A DNA stretch of 64,000 bases, from contig CAWGUD010000035.1 of the NCBI GenBank assembly GCA_963825685.1, positions 1 to 64,000 of the forward strand. The letters are read 5' to 3'. Both the position numbers and the translations under genes were made by a program. Below are positions 34,958 through 43,573 of the stretch, one piece after another. Every line of letters starts with the position of its first letter. The first letter of the stretch is position 1. The stretch comes from JAOUEA01 sp963825685 (GTDB lineage: Bacteria; Actinomycetota; UBA4738; HRBIN12). The notes beneath the pieces are model-generated. The model was not told the origin of the DNA. It did not search any database and saw nothing but the letters and a program-made list of their open reading frames with translations.

Positions 34958-36466
34958 TCAGGTCGCGAAGACCTCGCGGCCGAGCGAGACCGTGAGCACC
35001 GGCCGCAGGCCCTCGAGCGAGGGTTCCTCGAAGGGGTCGGCCTCGAAGGCCGCGAAGTCGGCATGCAGGCCCGGCGCCAATGCGCCCTTCTTGTCCTCCT
35101 GGTGGGCGACACGCGCCGATCCGATCGTGTGCAGGCGGATCGCCTCCCGGCGGGAGAGGCGTTGGGCGCGGTCGTGGTGGCGTTCGAGGGCCTCGAGAGC
35201 GCGCATCGGATCGAGCGCGGTGATCGGGGCGTCGGAGCCGACGCCGACCTCGACGCCTCGATCGAGCATCGTGCGGAACGGGTTCATCTGCGCGGCGCGC
35301 TCGTGCCCCAGGCGCTGCTCGTAGAGCCCGCCGGGGCGTCCCCACGTCGCGTCGAACGCCGGTTGGACCGACGCGGCGAGTCCCAGCATCGCGGCACGTT
35401 CCACCTGCGACGTCGTGACCACCTCGAGATGCTCGATGCGGTGCCGCCTGGCACGGAAATGCCGTCGCTCGCGGGAGTCCAGGGCCCGGTAGACGCGCTC
35501 CCAGACCGCGAGCACCTGCTCGATCGCCCGGTCGCCGATCGCGTGCACGCCGACCTGCAGGCCCGCCGCGTGCGCCCCGTGGAAGAACTCGGCGAGGTCG
35601 TCGTCGGCGAAGTAGGAGACCCCGTGACCGCCGTCGAGGTACGGATCGCCGAGCCAGGCGGTTCGCGCGCCGATCGAGCCGTCGACGGGTAGGTCGCCGC
35701 CGATCGCGGAGAGTCCGTTGCCGATCGCGGTGGCGAGGTCGGTCGTGGCCGGGATCGCCGTGGCATCGACCGGGAGCCGGGCTCGGTGATCGAGCAGCAC
35801 CCGCAGATCGGCCTCTCCGCTCCAGTGGGGCATCGACATCTCGTGCACCGTCGTGACGCCCCTCGACGCGGCGAGCGAGGCCGCCTGCAGCTGCAGATCC
35901 TGTCTCGCGAGATCGTCGGTGGACGACATCGCCCATAGCCCGAGCTCATCGTTCGCCCGCTGGGTCACGACGCCGGTCGGGTCCCCGGTCCCGTCACGGA
36001 CCACCCCCGGCCGGTCGAGCACCCCGGCAGCATCGAGCGCTAGTCGGTTCGCGAGCGCGACATGTCCGTCGGCTCGCCGGATCATCAGCGGACGAGCGCA
36101 CGCTGTGTCGAGGTCGGCGAGGGCCGGGAGCGCGGGTCGATCCCACGCGGACTCGTCGTATCCGAGCAGGAACAGCGGTCCCTCTCCGTCAGCGGCTCGC
36201 TCGCGCACGACACGGAGCAGGTCCTCAGCGGAGCGGGCGGCCCGGACGTCGTCGTTCGCGAGTGAGAGACCCGTCTCGGTGAGGTGCACGTGCGCATCGA
36301 TGAATCCCGGCACGATCGTGGTCCCCGGCAGGTCGACGACCCGATCCGCCTGTGGAGGATCGCCGACCCCCACGCGTTGCACGTGCCGCCCGTCGATCAG
36401 CAGCCACTCCCCCTTCTCCGGGTAGGCCTGGGTGTGGATGCGGGCGGCGCGGTAGAGGGTCCTCAC
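34958..36466 (-). CDS. amidohydrolase of the YtcJ / Amidohydrolase_3 group
   Basis: Metal-dependent hydrolase, 502 aa. His59 and His61 lie in PGFIDAHVHLTETG. Other ligands are in GLQVGVHAIGDRAIEQVL and RRHRIEHLEVV, and the catalytic Asp is in VEVGVGSDAPITALDP. The N-terminal LYRAARIHTQ and C-terminal GALAPGLHADFAAFEADPFE strands form the composite beta-sandwich typical of the group, whose members act on N-acyl amino acids, formamides and related amides; substrate unknown. GTG 36466 overlaps the stop of the reverse transcriptase gene (GTGA), so it should be co-translated with it. No signal peptide. Confidence 0.9.
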   Translation of the reverse strand: MRTLYRAARIHTQAYPEKGEWLLIDGRHVQRVGVGDPPQADRVVDLPGTTIVPGFIDAHVHLTETGLSLANDDVRAARSAEDLLRVVRERAADGEGPLFLLGYDESAWDRPALPALADLDTACARPLMIRRADGHVALANRLALDAAGVLDRPGVVRDGTGDPTGVVTQRANDELGLWAMSSTDDLARQDLQLQAASLAASRGVTTVHEMSMPHWSGEADLRVLLDHRARLPVDATAIPATTDLATAIGNGLSAIGGDLPVDGSIGARTAWLGDPYLDGGHGVSYFADDDLAEFFHGAHAAGLQVGVHAIGDRAIEQVLAVWERVYRALDSRERRHFRARRHRIEHLEVVTTSQVERAAMLGLAASVQPAFDATWGRPGGLYEQRLGHERAAQMNPFRTMLDRGVEVGVGSDAPITALDPMRALEALERHHDRAQRLSRREAIRLHTIGSARVAHQEDKKGALAPGLHADFAAFEADPFEEPSLEGLRPVLTVSLGREVFAT

Positions 36467-37210
36467 GGCGGGCGCATCATGCCACGAGGCGACCCCGTCG
36501 CGACGGAACGCCTCGACACGCCTTCGAGCAGGGCATCGGGATCGACGACGACCCCGCACTTCGTGGGATGCGCCTGGAGGCCGAGGGCGTCGAGCGTCCG
36601 AGCGAACGTGGCGGCTGCTCGCCAGGGCCTCTCGCCGGTCGTGCGCGAACACCACGATGTCATCCACCCAACGGAACGACGGGGTGCCGGACTCACCCAT
36701 CAGCGCCCGGTCGACCGACGCCAACACCGCGTTGGCCAGCACGGCTGACGGCTCGGGGCCGATGGGGAGGCCGCGCACTCCGTGATCGTCGAAGCGCCGC
36801 AGGACCTCGACGATGCGCTCGATCGGCTGCTGGGGGACGCCGAGCTCTCGCAGCGCGCGGTCCACGACCGGTGGATCGATCGAGCCGTAGCAGTCGCGCA
36901 CGTCGCCGACGAACGCCGCCCGCCAGGGCCCCGCCGCCGTCGACGCGATCGAGTGAGCGTACCGGCGACGAGCGGCAGCCCACGGCTCGAGCGCCACTCC
37001 GGTCGGGCTCGATCGGGCTCGGTTCGCGACGACCCCGTCGGCGAGCGCACGTTCGACCCTCGGTGTGACGGCGGCGACTGCGACCCCGTACCGGTGACGG
37101 CTCCGTTCGCCGAGATGGGTGATCGTGCGGACCCCACCGCCGGGCCTGGGGACGACCTCGGTCCGGATCGGGTCGTCGCGCCAGCTCGACCTCGGGCTCG
37201 GGAGTCGCAC
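36463..37210 (-). CDS. compact reverse transcriptase, one frame break
   Basis: About 248 aa, with the palm motifs of an RNA-directed DNA polymerase. From GTG 37210: motif 1-like RTITHLGERSRHRY (28-41); motif A FVGDVRDCYGSID (Asp103); motif B RGLPIGPEPSAVLANAVL (146-163); motif C FRWVDDIVVFA (Asp183, Asp184). After a frame break near 36630 the other frame gives the motif D-like LDALGLQAHPTKCGVV and ends at 36463. Motif B reads GLPxG...S rather than the PQG of group II introns, more like the abortive-infection/unknown-group RTs. No thumb, X or endonuclease domain fits. The start is uncertain because upstream codons are arginine-rich. Stop overlaps the amidohydrolase start. Confidence 0.8.
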
Positions 37211-37371
37211 CGGGCGCTCCTTCCATGCCGCGTCGCGACGGCCGGAAGGAGGTCGGCGCCGATGGCACGTTCTATCCGAGCGCCGCCGCCGCACGCAATC
37301 CCCCGAAGGCATCCTCAGGCCTCACCCGAGGGTATCGGTCGCCGCGACTGTCGGCGCCCGGCAGGCCCACG

Positions 37372-37400
37372 CGTGTGGTCGATGCCTCCGCCCCCACACG
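37372..37400. repeat. inverted repeat in the reverse transcriptase-asnC intergenic region
   Basis: Arms CGTGTGG (37372-37378) and CCACACG (37394-37400) around a 15-base loop, next to the palindrome CACGCGTG (about 37368-37375). It lies between the divergent starts and just upstream of the asnC -10, so it is a candidate regulator site or a short RNA hairpin. Confidence 0.4.
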
Positions 37401-37416
37401 GGCCATATGATTGGCC
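37401..37416 (+). promoter_or_regulatory. asnC -10 hexamer inside a palindrome
   Basis: GGCCA (37401-37405) and TGGCC (37412-37416) are exact reverse complements flanking TATGAT (37406-37411). The ATG of asnC begins 6 bases after TATGAT, implying a leaderless transcript. A regulator on the palindrome would block the promoter directly; autorepression by the AsnC/Lrp protein is the natural guess. Confidence 0.6.
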
Positions 37417-37417
37417 G

Positions 37418-37861
37418 ATGCTCGACGAGCGTGACCTCGAGATCGTCGCCGCCCTGCAGCAGGATGCTCGCGCCACCTACGCCGATGTGGCCTCCCGCGT
37501 CGGGCTCTCGGCGTCGGCCGTGCACGACCGCGTGCGCAAGTTGGAGCAGCAGGGCGTGATCCGCGGCTACACGGCCGTGGTGGATCCCGAGGCGCTCGGC
37601 CTGTACGTCACGGCCCTGATCGCCGCGTCGCCGCTCGATCCGCGCCAGCCCGACGATCTCCCCGATCGTGTCGCGGAGTTCCCCGAGGTCGAGGACTGCT
37701 TCAGCGTGGCGGGAGAGACGAACTACGTCTTGAAGGTGCGCACGCGCACGACGACGGAGCTCGAGGACCTGATCCGCCGCCTGCGCGAGAAGGCCAACGT
37801 CGCGACGCGGACGACGATCGCGCTCTCGATCCCGTTCGAACGCCGTCCCTTGAGGCCCTGA
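37418..37861 (+). CDS. AsnC/Lrp-family transcriptional regulator
   Basis: 147 aa feast/famine regulator. The N-terminal HTH is DERDLEIVAALQQDARATYA followed by DVASRVGLSASAVHDRVRKL and EQQGVIRGYTAVVDPEALGL. The C-terminal RAM ligand-binding domain has VAEFPEVEDCFSVAGETNYV and LKVRTRTTTELEDLIRRLRE. Lrp-type proteins bind amino acids or related effectors and form octamers. Divergent from the reverse transcriptase-amidohydrolase pair, so it may control that operon as well as itself. The effector cannot be read from sequence. Confidence 0.92.
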   Translation: MLDERDLEIVAALQQDARATYADVASRVGLSASAVHDRVRKLEQQGVIRGYTAVVDPEALGLYVTALIAASPLDPRQPDDLPDRVAEFPEVEDCFSVAGETNYVLKVRTRTTTELEDLIRRLREKANVATRTTIALSIPFERRPLRP

Positions 37862-37944
37862 CCTCGCGCTGCGCGGGTGCTCCGCCCGGCGTCGACGCGG
37901 TCCGGAGGGGACCCCTCTGCGGAGACTCGTGGCATGATGCATCG

Positions 37945-38634
37945 ATGAGCCTCCGCCGTCCCCTGGCTGTCGCGCTCGCGTTCCTCGTCGGCTCCTCGCT
38001 CCTCGTCGCCTGCGGCTCGCCGAGCTACGAGTACGTCCGCAACACCGAGGCGCGCACCGCGTTCAAGGTACCGATCGAGTGGACGGTCTTCGACGAGGCG
38101 ACGCTACAGGGCGAGCCCGCGGGCCCGCCCGTGAGCACCCCCGATCCCGTCGAGTGGCTGGTCGGCCTCGATGCGCACCCCTCCCCCACCGTCGAGCACG
38201 TGATGTCGCAGACCGGCTACTACTCCGACTATCCGCAGGGCATCGCGGCTGTGCTGCGCCTCACCGCTGAGCAGCGTGACGGCATCAGCTACGGAGCGCT
38301 GCGGAACCTCATCGTCCCGATCGATCAGATCCAGGACCAGGTCGGCCGGGAGGCGGTCGAGATCCTCGCGTACGACGACCGCATCGAGAAGGACGGCTTC
38401 CGAGGGCTGCACTTCGAAGCCCAGATATGGGCGTCAGCGCTCGAAGGGACCGCGGCGACCGATGGTGGCTCGGTGCTCTTCGACGATCGGTTCGTGCAGA
38501 TCTCGCAGACCGCGTACATGGACCCGGCATCCGACAAGGTCTACGTGTTGGCGGTGCTCTGCAGTGCGGAGTGCTACGGCCGCAACCGCGGCGACATCGA
38601 ATCGGTGATCGACTCATGGGCGGTGATCGCGTGA
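37945..38634 (+). CDS. predicted lipoprotein of unknown function
   Basis: 229 aa. The signal peptide SLRRPLAVALAFLVGSS ends in lipobox LLVAC with Cys23, so it should be a lipid-anchored extracytoplasmic protein and a client of the Lnt enzyme encoded at 31899-34210. The mature part (IEWTVFDEATLQGEP, FRGLHFEAQIWASALEG, VYVLAVLCSAECYGRN) resembles the Mog1/PsbP-like secreted proteins of Actinobacteria only loosely. Two Cys in CSAEC may pair. Its TGA overlaps the GTG of the FtsH-like gene, so the two are probably expressed together. Confidence 0.8.
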   Translation: MSLRRPLAVALAFLVGSSLLVACGSPSYEYVRNTEARTAFKVPIEWTVFDEATLQGEPAGPPVSTPDPVEWLVGLDAHPSPTVEHVMSQTGYYSDYPQGIAAVLRLTAEQRDGISYGALRNLIVPIDQIQDQVGREAVEILAYDDRIEKDGFRGLHFEAQIWASALEGTAATDGGSVLFDDRFVQISQTAYMDPASDKVYVLAVLCSAECYGRNRGDIESVIDSWAVIA

Positions 38635-41038
38635 GCACGAACGGCAAGGGAACGAACATCCTGGTGGACCGGCCCTCGCGGCCGAGGGCATCCGAGCGCG
38701 AGACGCGCGCCCCCGCCGTGCTGTGGGATCGCATCAAGCTCCTGATCTTCCTGGGGATCCTGTGGCTCGCCGGCCTGGCGGTCGTGTGGAGCACCACCGT
38801 GCGGCCGCTCGACGGGCCGTTCGTCGATGCCGTGCGTATCGCGATCGATGACTACTGGTGGCTGCTCGCGCTGATGACGCTCGAGTTCGTGCGACAGGTG
38901 CACTACTTCATCGAGGAACGCTCGAAGGGGTACTACCGCTTCTGGCAGCAGTCGGTCTTCGGCGGCACCGAGCGCCGGCTCGGGGGGATGAGCGACTACA
39001 CGCGGTATCGCGCCGGACGCGCGTTCAAGCTCGTGCTGTTCCTGCTGGTGTTCAGCACGCTCCTCGGGCGCATCTTCGACACCGACCCCGTCTGGCTCGG
39101 CATCGTCGAGGCGCCGGCGCGGCTCGTCGTCGCGCTCCCGTTCGTCATGCAGCTCGCGTTCGGCTTCTTCTTCGTGATGTTCCAGTTCATCGGCCTGTTC
39201 TGGTTCCTTTCGAGGGGCGGCATCGACACGATCATGCCCGACGAGATCGAGACCCGGTTCGACGACGTGAAGGGCCAGGACGCCGCGCTCGGGCAGCTCA
39301 AGGAGACCTTGGTGTTCCTGGACGACCCCGAGGCGATCGAGTCGCGCGGTGGCTACGTGCCCGGGGGCATCCTGCTGTGGGGACCTCCCGGCACCGGGAA
39401 GACCCTGATGGCGCAGGCCGTGGCGGGCGAGACCGCGAAGCCCTTCGTGAACGTCGACGCCGGCGCCTTCATCAACATGTTCATGGGCGTCGGCATCCTC
39501 AAGGTTCGATCGCTCTATCGCAAGTTGCGCAAGCTCTCGATGCGCTACGGAGGCGCGATCGTGTTCATCGACGAGGCCGACTCCCTCGGCAGCCGCGGAC
39601 AGCAGGTCGCCACCGGGTTCGCCCCCGTCTCACCCTGGACCACGACCCCGAGCTGCAACGGGGTCGCCTACCTCTCGGCCGCCGGACGCGACGCGGCGTT
39701 CCATGCGGGGCCGGCGTCGGGCGAGCCCGGCGCGCCGTACAAGGAGCAGGTGATCATGGGCGGCATGGCGGGGGGCGGTGGCATGGGTACGCTCCAGGCC
39801 CTCCTCGCCGAGATGTCGGGTCTCACGAAGCCGAAGGGGCTCGTGAACAAGATCCGCAAGATGCTCGGCATGAAGCCGAAGCCCCCGCCGAAGTACCGCA
39901 TCCTGCACATCTTCGCGACCAACATGCCGAACGTGCTCGACCCGGCGATGATGCGACCCGGGCGGGTCGACCGGCGTACAAGGTGGGCTACCCGCAGAAG
40001 GACGGTCGCCGGGCCACGTTCGAGTACTACCTGGCCAAGGTGCAGAACGATCTCTCGTCCGACGAGATCGACAAGCTGGCGACGATCACGCCGTACTTCT
40101 CCGGTGCGTCGATCAAGGACATCGTGAACGAGGGCCTCGTGATCGCGATCCGCGACGACCGCGACACGGTGAGCTACGCCGACGTCGTGAAGGCGAAGCA
40201 GCTGAAGCAGCACGGCCTGCCCGACGAGCACGAGTACATCGAGCGGGAACGTCACTCGGTCGCCGTGCACGAGGCCTGTCACGCCGTCGTGGCCTACCGG
40301 CTCCGCAAGCACGCGGTGATCGACATGGCGACGATCGAGCGGCGCGGCGACGTCGGGGGCTTCGTCTCGTCGATCCCCCCCGAGGACCAGTTCGTGCAGT
40401 GGCGCTCGGAACGCGAGATCGACGTGATGACGGCCCTCGCATCGCTGGCCGGGGAACGGATGTTCTTCGACGGTGATCACTCGATGGGGGTCGGCGGCGA
40501 CATGCGAGCCGCGACCGGCATGACGAGCCAGGCGCTCGCGTACTACGCGATGGGCGACCGGTTCGCCTCCCGGTCGGTGACGCTCGCGCCGCTCGGCTCG
40601 GCGTCGATGGAGACCGGCGGTGACCGAGCCCTCTTCGACTCGGCGTTCGGGCAGAGCGTCGAGGAGAAGCTCACCGAGCTCTACGAGAGCACATGGACGC
40701 TGCTCGAGGAGAACCGTTCCGAGGTGCTGGCGCTCGCCCACGCCCTCGAGACCGTGAAGACGATCACCGGCGACGACGTGGAGGCCATCATCGAGGGCAC
40801 GCGTGGGCCCACCGTCGACGGGCGCCCGTACCGCGATCCGTCGTTCCTGCAGATGCTCCATCGCTATCACGAGGCCGTGCTGAGGGCTCACAAGGAACAC
40901 GCGGGGGTCGAGTCGCGCATCCCCGTTCCGGTGCCACCGCCGCCGGTCGAGGTGTCGAGCGTCGACGGCAGCGGCCAGGGCGAGCGGCCGCGGCTCACGC
41001 TGGGGCCGCCTTCGCCTCCTCGTCCCGACGACGCATAG
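38631..41038 (+). CDS. divergent FtsH-like membrane AAA+ metalloprotease with insertions, one frame break
   Basis: About 802 aa. Four hydrophobic segments lie in the first 200 residues (LLIFLGILWLAGLAVVW, a DYWWLLALMTLEF region, then two near 130-200). The AAA domain has Walker A GPPGTGKT (251-258), pore loop FINMFMGVG, Walker B IVFIDEAD (310-317) and second region IFATNMPNVLDPAMMRPGRV. Between Walker B and that region are extra segments: about 55 residues, a Gly/Met-rich GGMAGGGGMGTLQALLAEM, then about 30 basic residues. The frame breaks near 39975. The peptidase part has zinc motif HEACH near 547 and DMRAATGMTSQA. It is coupled to the upstream lipoprotein. Ordinary FtsH has two membrane segments and lacks these inserts. 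Confidence 0.85.
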
Positions 41039-41055
41039 CACCGACCGACCGAGGG

Positions 41056-41061
41056 TAAGCT
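41056..41061 (+). promoter_or_regulatory. -10 hexamer of cysS, leaderless type
   Basis: TAAGCT lies 7 bases before the cysS ATG in the 30-base gap after the FtsH-like gene. No T-box leader could fit. Confidence 0.45.
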
Positions 41062-41068
41062 CAGCGCC

Positions 41069-42460
41069 ATGCGCCTGTACAACTCGCTGACGCGCGAGCT
41101 CGACGAGGTCCGTCCCGTGACCGAGGGGCACGTGACGATCTACACATGTGGACCCACGGTCTACCGATTCGCGCACCTCGGGAACCTGCGCACGTTCATG
41201 CTGGGCGACCTGATCCGGCGTGCCCTGGAGTCGGAGGGCTACCGGGTGACGCAGATCATGAACATCACCGACGTCGGACACATGACCGACGAGGCCTCTC
41301 CGGAAGCCGTCGACAAGATGGCGCTCGCCGTCGAGGACGAGGGCCTGTCGGCGCTCGCGATCGCTGAGAAGTACGCCAGGGCCGTGTTCGATGATGCCGC
41401 CGCGGTCGGCATCCGCCCGGCCGACGAGTACCCGAAGGCTACCGAGCACATCCCCGAGATGATCGAGCTCACCCAGACCCTGATCGACCGCGGACACGCG
41501 TACCTGGCGGAGTCCGGCAGCGTGTACTTCGACGTGTCGTCGTTCCCCGGCTACGGGAAGCTGAGCGGGAACACCCTCGACAACCTCCGCGAGGGGCACC
41601 GAGACCTCGAGACCGATCCGGCCAAGCGGCACCCGGCAGACTTCGCCCTGTGGAAGGCTGCCGGTCCCGGCCGGCTCATGAAGTGGGACTCGCCGTGGGG
41701 CGTGGGGTTCCCCGGCTGGCACATCGAGTGCTCGGCGATGTCGATGAAGTATCTGGGTGATCGGTTCGATATCCACACCGGCGGCAGCGACCTGCGGTTC
41801 CCCCACCACGAGGACGAGATCGCGCAGAGTGAGGGCGCGGTCGGCCACCAGGTCGTCTCGATCTGGGTGCACGGGGGGCACCTGCGGCAGTCGGGACAGA
41901 AGATCTCGAAGTCGACGGGGAACACGATCTGGGTCCAGGAGCTCGTCGAGCGCGGTGTCGATCCGCTCGCGTTCCGCTGGCTCACGTTCCAGACGCGCTA
42001 CCGCTCCGAGATGGACTTCACGTGGGAGTCGATGGCCGCCGCCGACGCGAAGGTGAAGCAGCTCCGTCGACGCATGGCCGAGTGGGCGCCGGCCGCGACG
42101 GAGCTCGGGGAGCGCGCGAAGGGGTACGACGCCCGGTTCCGAGCGGCGATCGCTGCCGACCTCGACATGCCCGCAGCCGTTGTCGTCGTGAACGCGGTGG
42201 CGGGCGACGATGCCGTCGCCGCCGGAGAGCGCTACGCGCTCCTGGCATCGTGGGACGCCGTGCTCGGACTCGATCTCGAGCGAGAAGCCACGAGCGGATG
42301 GGCGCCGACCGACGAGATGGCCTCGATGATGGTCCGGCGCGATGCGGCCCGCGCCGGGAAGGATTACATGGAGAGCGATCGACTGCGCGATGAGCTGGCC
42401 GCGATGGGCCTCGAGGTCATGGACACGCCCGACGGCACCAAGGTCCGACCCCGCGACTGA
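41069..42460 (+). CDS. cysS: cysteinyl-tRNA synthetase
   Basis: Class I synthetase charging tRNA-Cys, 463 aa. The HIGH-like motif is RFAHLGNLRTF after zinc ligand Cys in YTCGPTVY; the second Cys and His ligands are in FPGWHIECSAMSMKYLG and RFPHHEDEIAQSE. KMSKS appears as GQKISKSTGN. Mycothiol ligase MshC is a close paralogue, but the full-length C-terminal anticodon-binding helices (MMVRRDAARAGKDYMESDRL, then RDELAAMGLEVMDTPDG) identify this as CysS. It converges with the M24 peptidase, with 4 bases between stops. Confidence 0.95.
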   Translation: MRLYNSLTRELDEVRPVTEGHVTIYTCGPTVYRFAHLGNLRTFMLGDLIRRALESEGYRVTQIMNITDVGHMTDEASPEAVDKMALAVEDEGLSALAIAEKYARAVFDDAAAVGIRPADEYPKATEHIPEMIELTQTLIDRGHAYLAESGSVYFDVSSFPGYGKLSGNTLDNLREGHRDLETDPAKRHPADFALWKAAGPGRLMKWDSPWGVGFPGWHIECSAMSMKYLGDRFDIHTGGSDLRFPHHEDEIAQSEGAVGHQVVSIWVHGGHLRQSGQKISKSTGNTIWVQELVERGVDPLAFRWLTFQTRYRSEMDFTWESMAAADAKVKQLRRRMAEWAPAATELGERAKGYDARFRAAIAADLDMPAAVVVVNAVAGDDAVAAGERYALLASWDAVLGLDLEREATSGWAPTDEMASMMVRRDAARAGKDYMESDRLRDELAAMGLEVMDTPDGTKVRPRD

Positions 42461-42464
42461 GCGT

Positions 42465-43563
42465 CTACTCCACGACCTGCAGGTCGCGCGTCGATCGGTT
42501 CAGCCGCTCCACTCCCTCGGCGGTGACGGCCACGATGTCTTCGATCCGCACCCCGAAGGCCCCTTCGAGGTAGGCCCCGGGTTCGATGGAGAACGTCGTC
42601 CCGGGCGCGAGGACCCACTCGTTGCCCTCGACGATGTACGGGGGCTCGTGCACCTCGAGGCCGATGCCGTGGCCGGTGCGATGGATGAAGCGCTCTCCGA
42701 GGCCGGCATGCTCGATGATGCGTCGGGCCACGCGGTCGACCTGCTGGGCGGCGACGCCGGGAGCGACCGCCTCGCACGCGGCCACCTGCGCCTCGCGCAC
42801 GGCGTCGTAGACCCGTTCGAATCCGGGAGGCGGCTCGCCCACGACGACCGTCCTCGTCGTGTCGCTGTAGTAGCCGCCGAGCTCGCCACCGAAGTCCATC
42901 ACGACGGCGTCGCGGGGCATGATCGTGCGACCCCCCGGCTCGTGGTGCGGTGACGCGGAGTTCGAGCCGCTCGCCACGATCGTGAAGTCCGCCCGCGCAT
43001 GTCCGTTGCGCACGAGGAGGTCCGCGAGGTCGGCCGCGATCTCCTCCTCACGGCGGCCCACGAAGCCCATCGTGCAGATGGCCCGGAACGTCTCGTCGGC
43101 GCCCCGGGCAGCCCTGCGCAGCGCCGCGAGCTCGTCCTCGTCCTTCACCGCGCGGAGGCGGCCGATCACGGGCGATGCGGGCTCGAACGCGATCGCCGGC
43201 ACGGCGTCTTGGAGGCCGAGGACGTGGCTCGCCCAGAGCCGGTCCCCGACGGCGACGCGGCCCTCGGACGGCAGGAGCCTCGCGGCTTCCGAGTAGGGGT
43301 CGACCCCGTCGGTCCACCCGACCAGCTCGATCGAACCCACCGCTCGGACAGCCGGCGGCGAGCGGGCGCTCGAGCTCGGGCACGAGCATGGCGGGGGTTT
43401 TCCCGCTCCGCAGCACGAGCAGCGTGGGCCGTTCGAGCGGCATCGGGTCGTATCCGGTGAGGTATGCGAGATCGGGCGAGGGGGCGACCACGAGGGCATC
43501 GAAGCCCTGGGCCGCCGCCTCGTCGGCGGCGCGGCGCATGCGGTCGTCGAGGCGAGCGTTCAC
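42465..43563 (-). CDS. M24 family metallopeptidase, Xaa-Pro dipeptidase/aminopeptidase-like, one frame break
   Basis: Predicted proline-specific peptidase, ~365 aa. The N-terminal creatinase-like domain begins ARLDDRMRRAADEAAAQGFD and DLAYLTGYDPMPLERPTLLV. The frame breaks near 43355. The pita-bread domain has all five metal ligands: VVMDFGGELGGYYSDTTRTV (two Asp), RTGHGIGLEVHEPP (His), FSIEPGAYLEG (Glu) and GVRIEDIVAV (Glu). M. tuberculosis PepE (Rv2089c) lies at a comparable distance from helY and tatC. The stop is 4 bases from the convergent cysS. Substrate inferred from family. Confidence 0.88.
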
Positions 43564-43573
43564 GAGGCCTCCT

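Noticed and set aside
36463..37312. RT and amidohydrolase as one fused 784-residue protein
   Set aside because: One frame is open across both (34958-37312), but after WVDDIVVFAHDRREALA it becomes an arginine-rich junction while the other frame continues with RT-like sequence and a stop that overlaps a proper GTG. Two coupled genes fit better.
39668..41881. 737-residue minus-strand open frame opposite the FtsH-like gene and cysS
   Set aside because: Antisense shadow spanning two unrelated genes.
41069..42460. Mycothiol ligase MshC instead of CysS
   Set aside because: Length of 463 aa and a complete C-terminal anticodon-binding region fit CysS; MshC is shorter.
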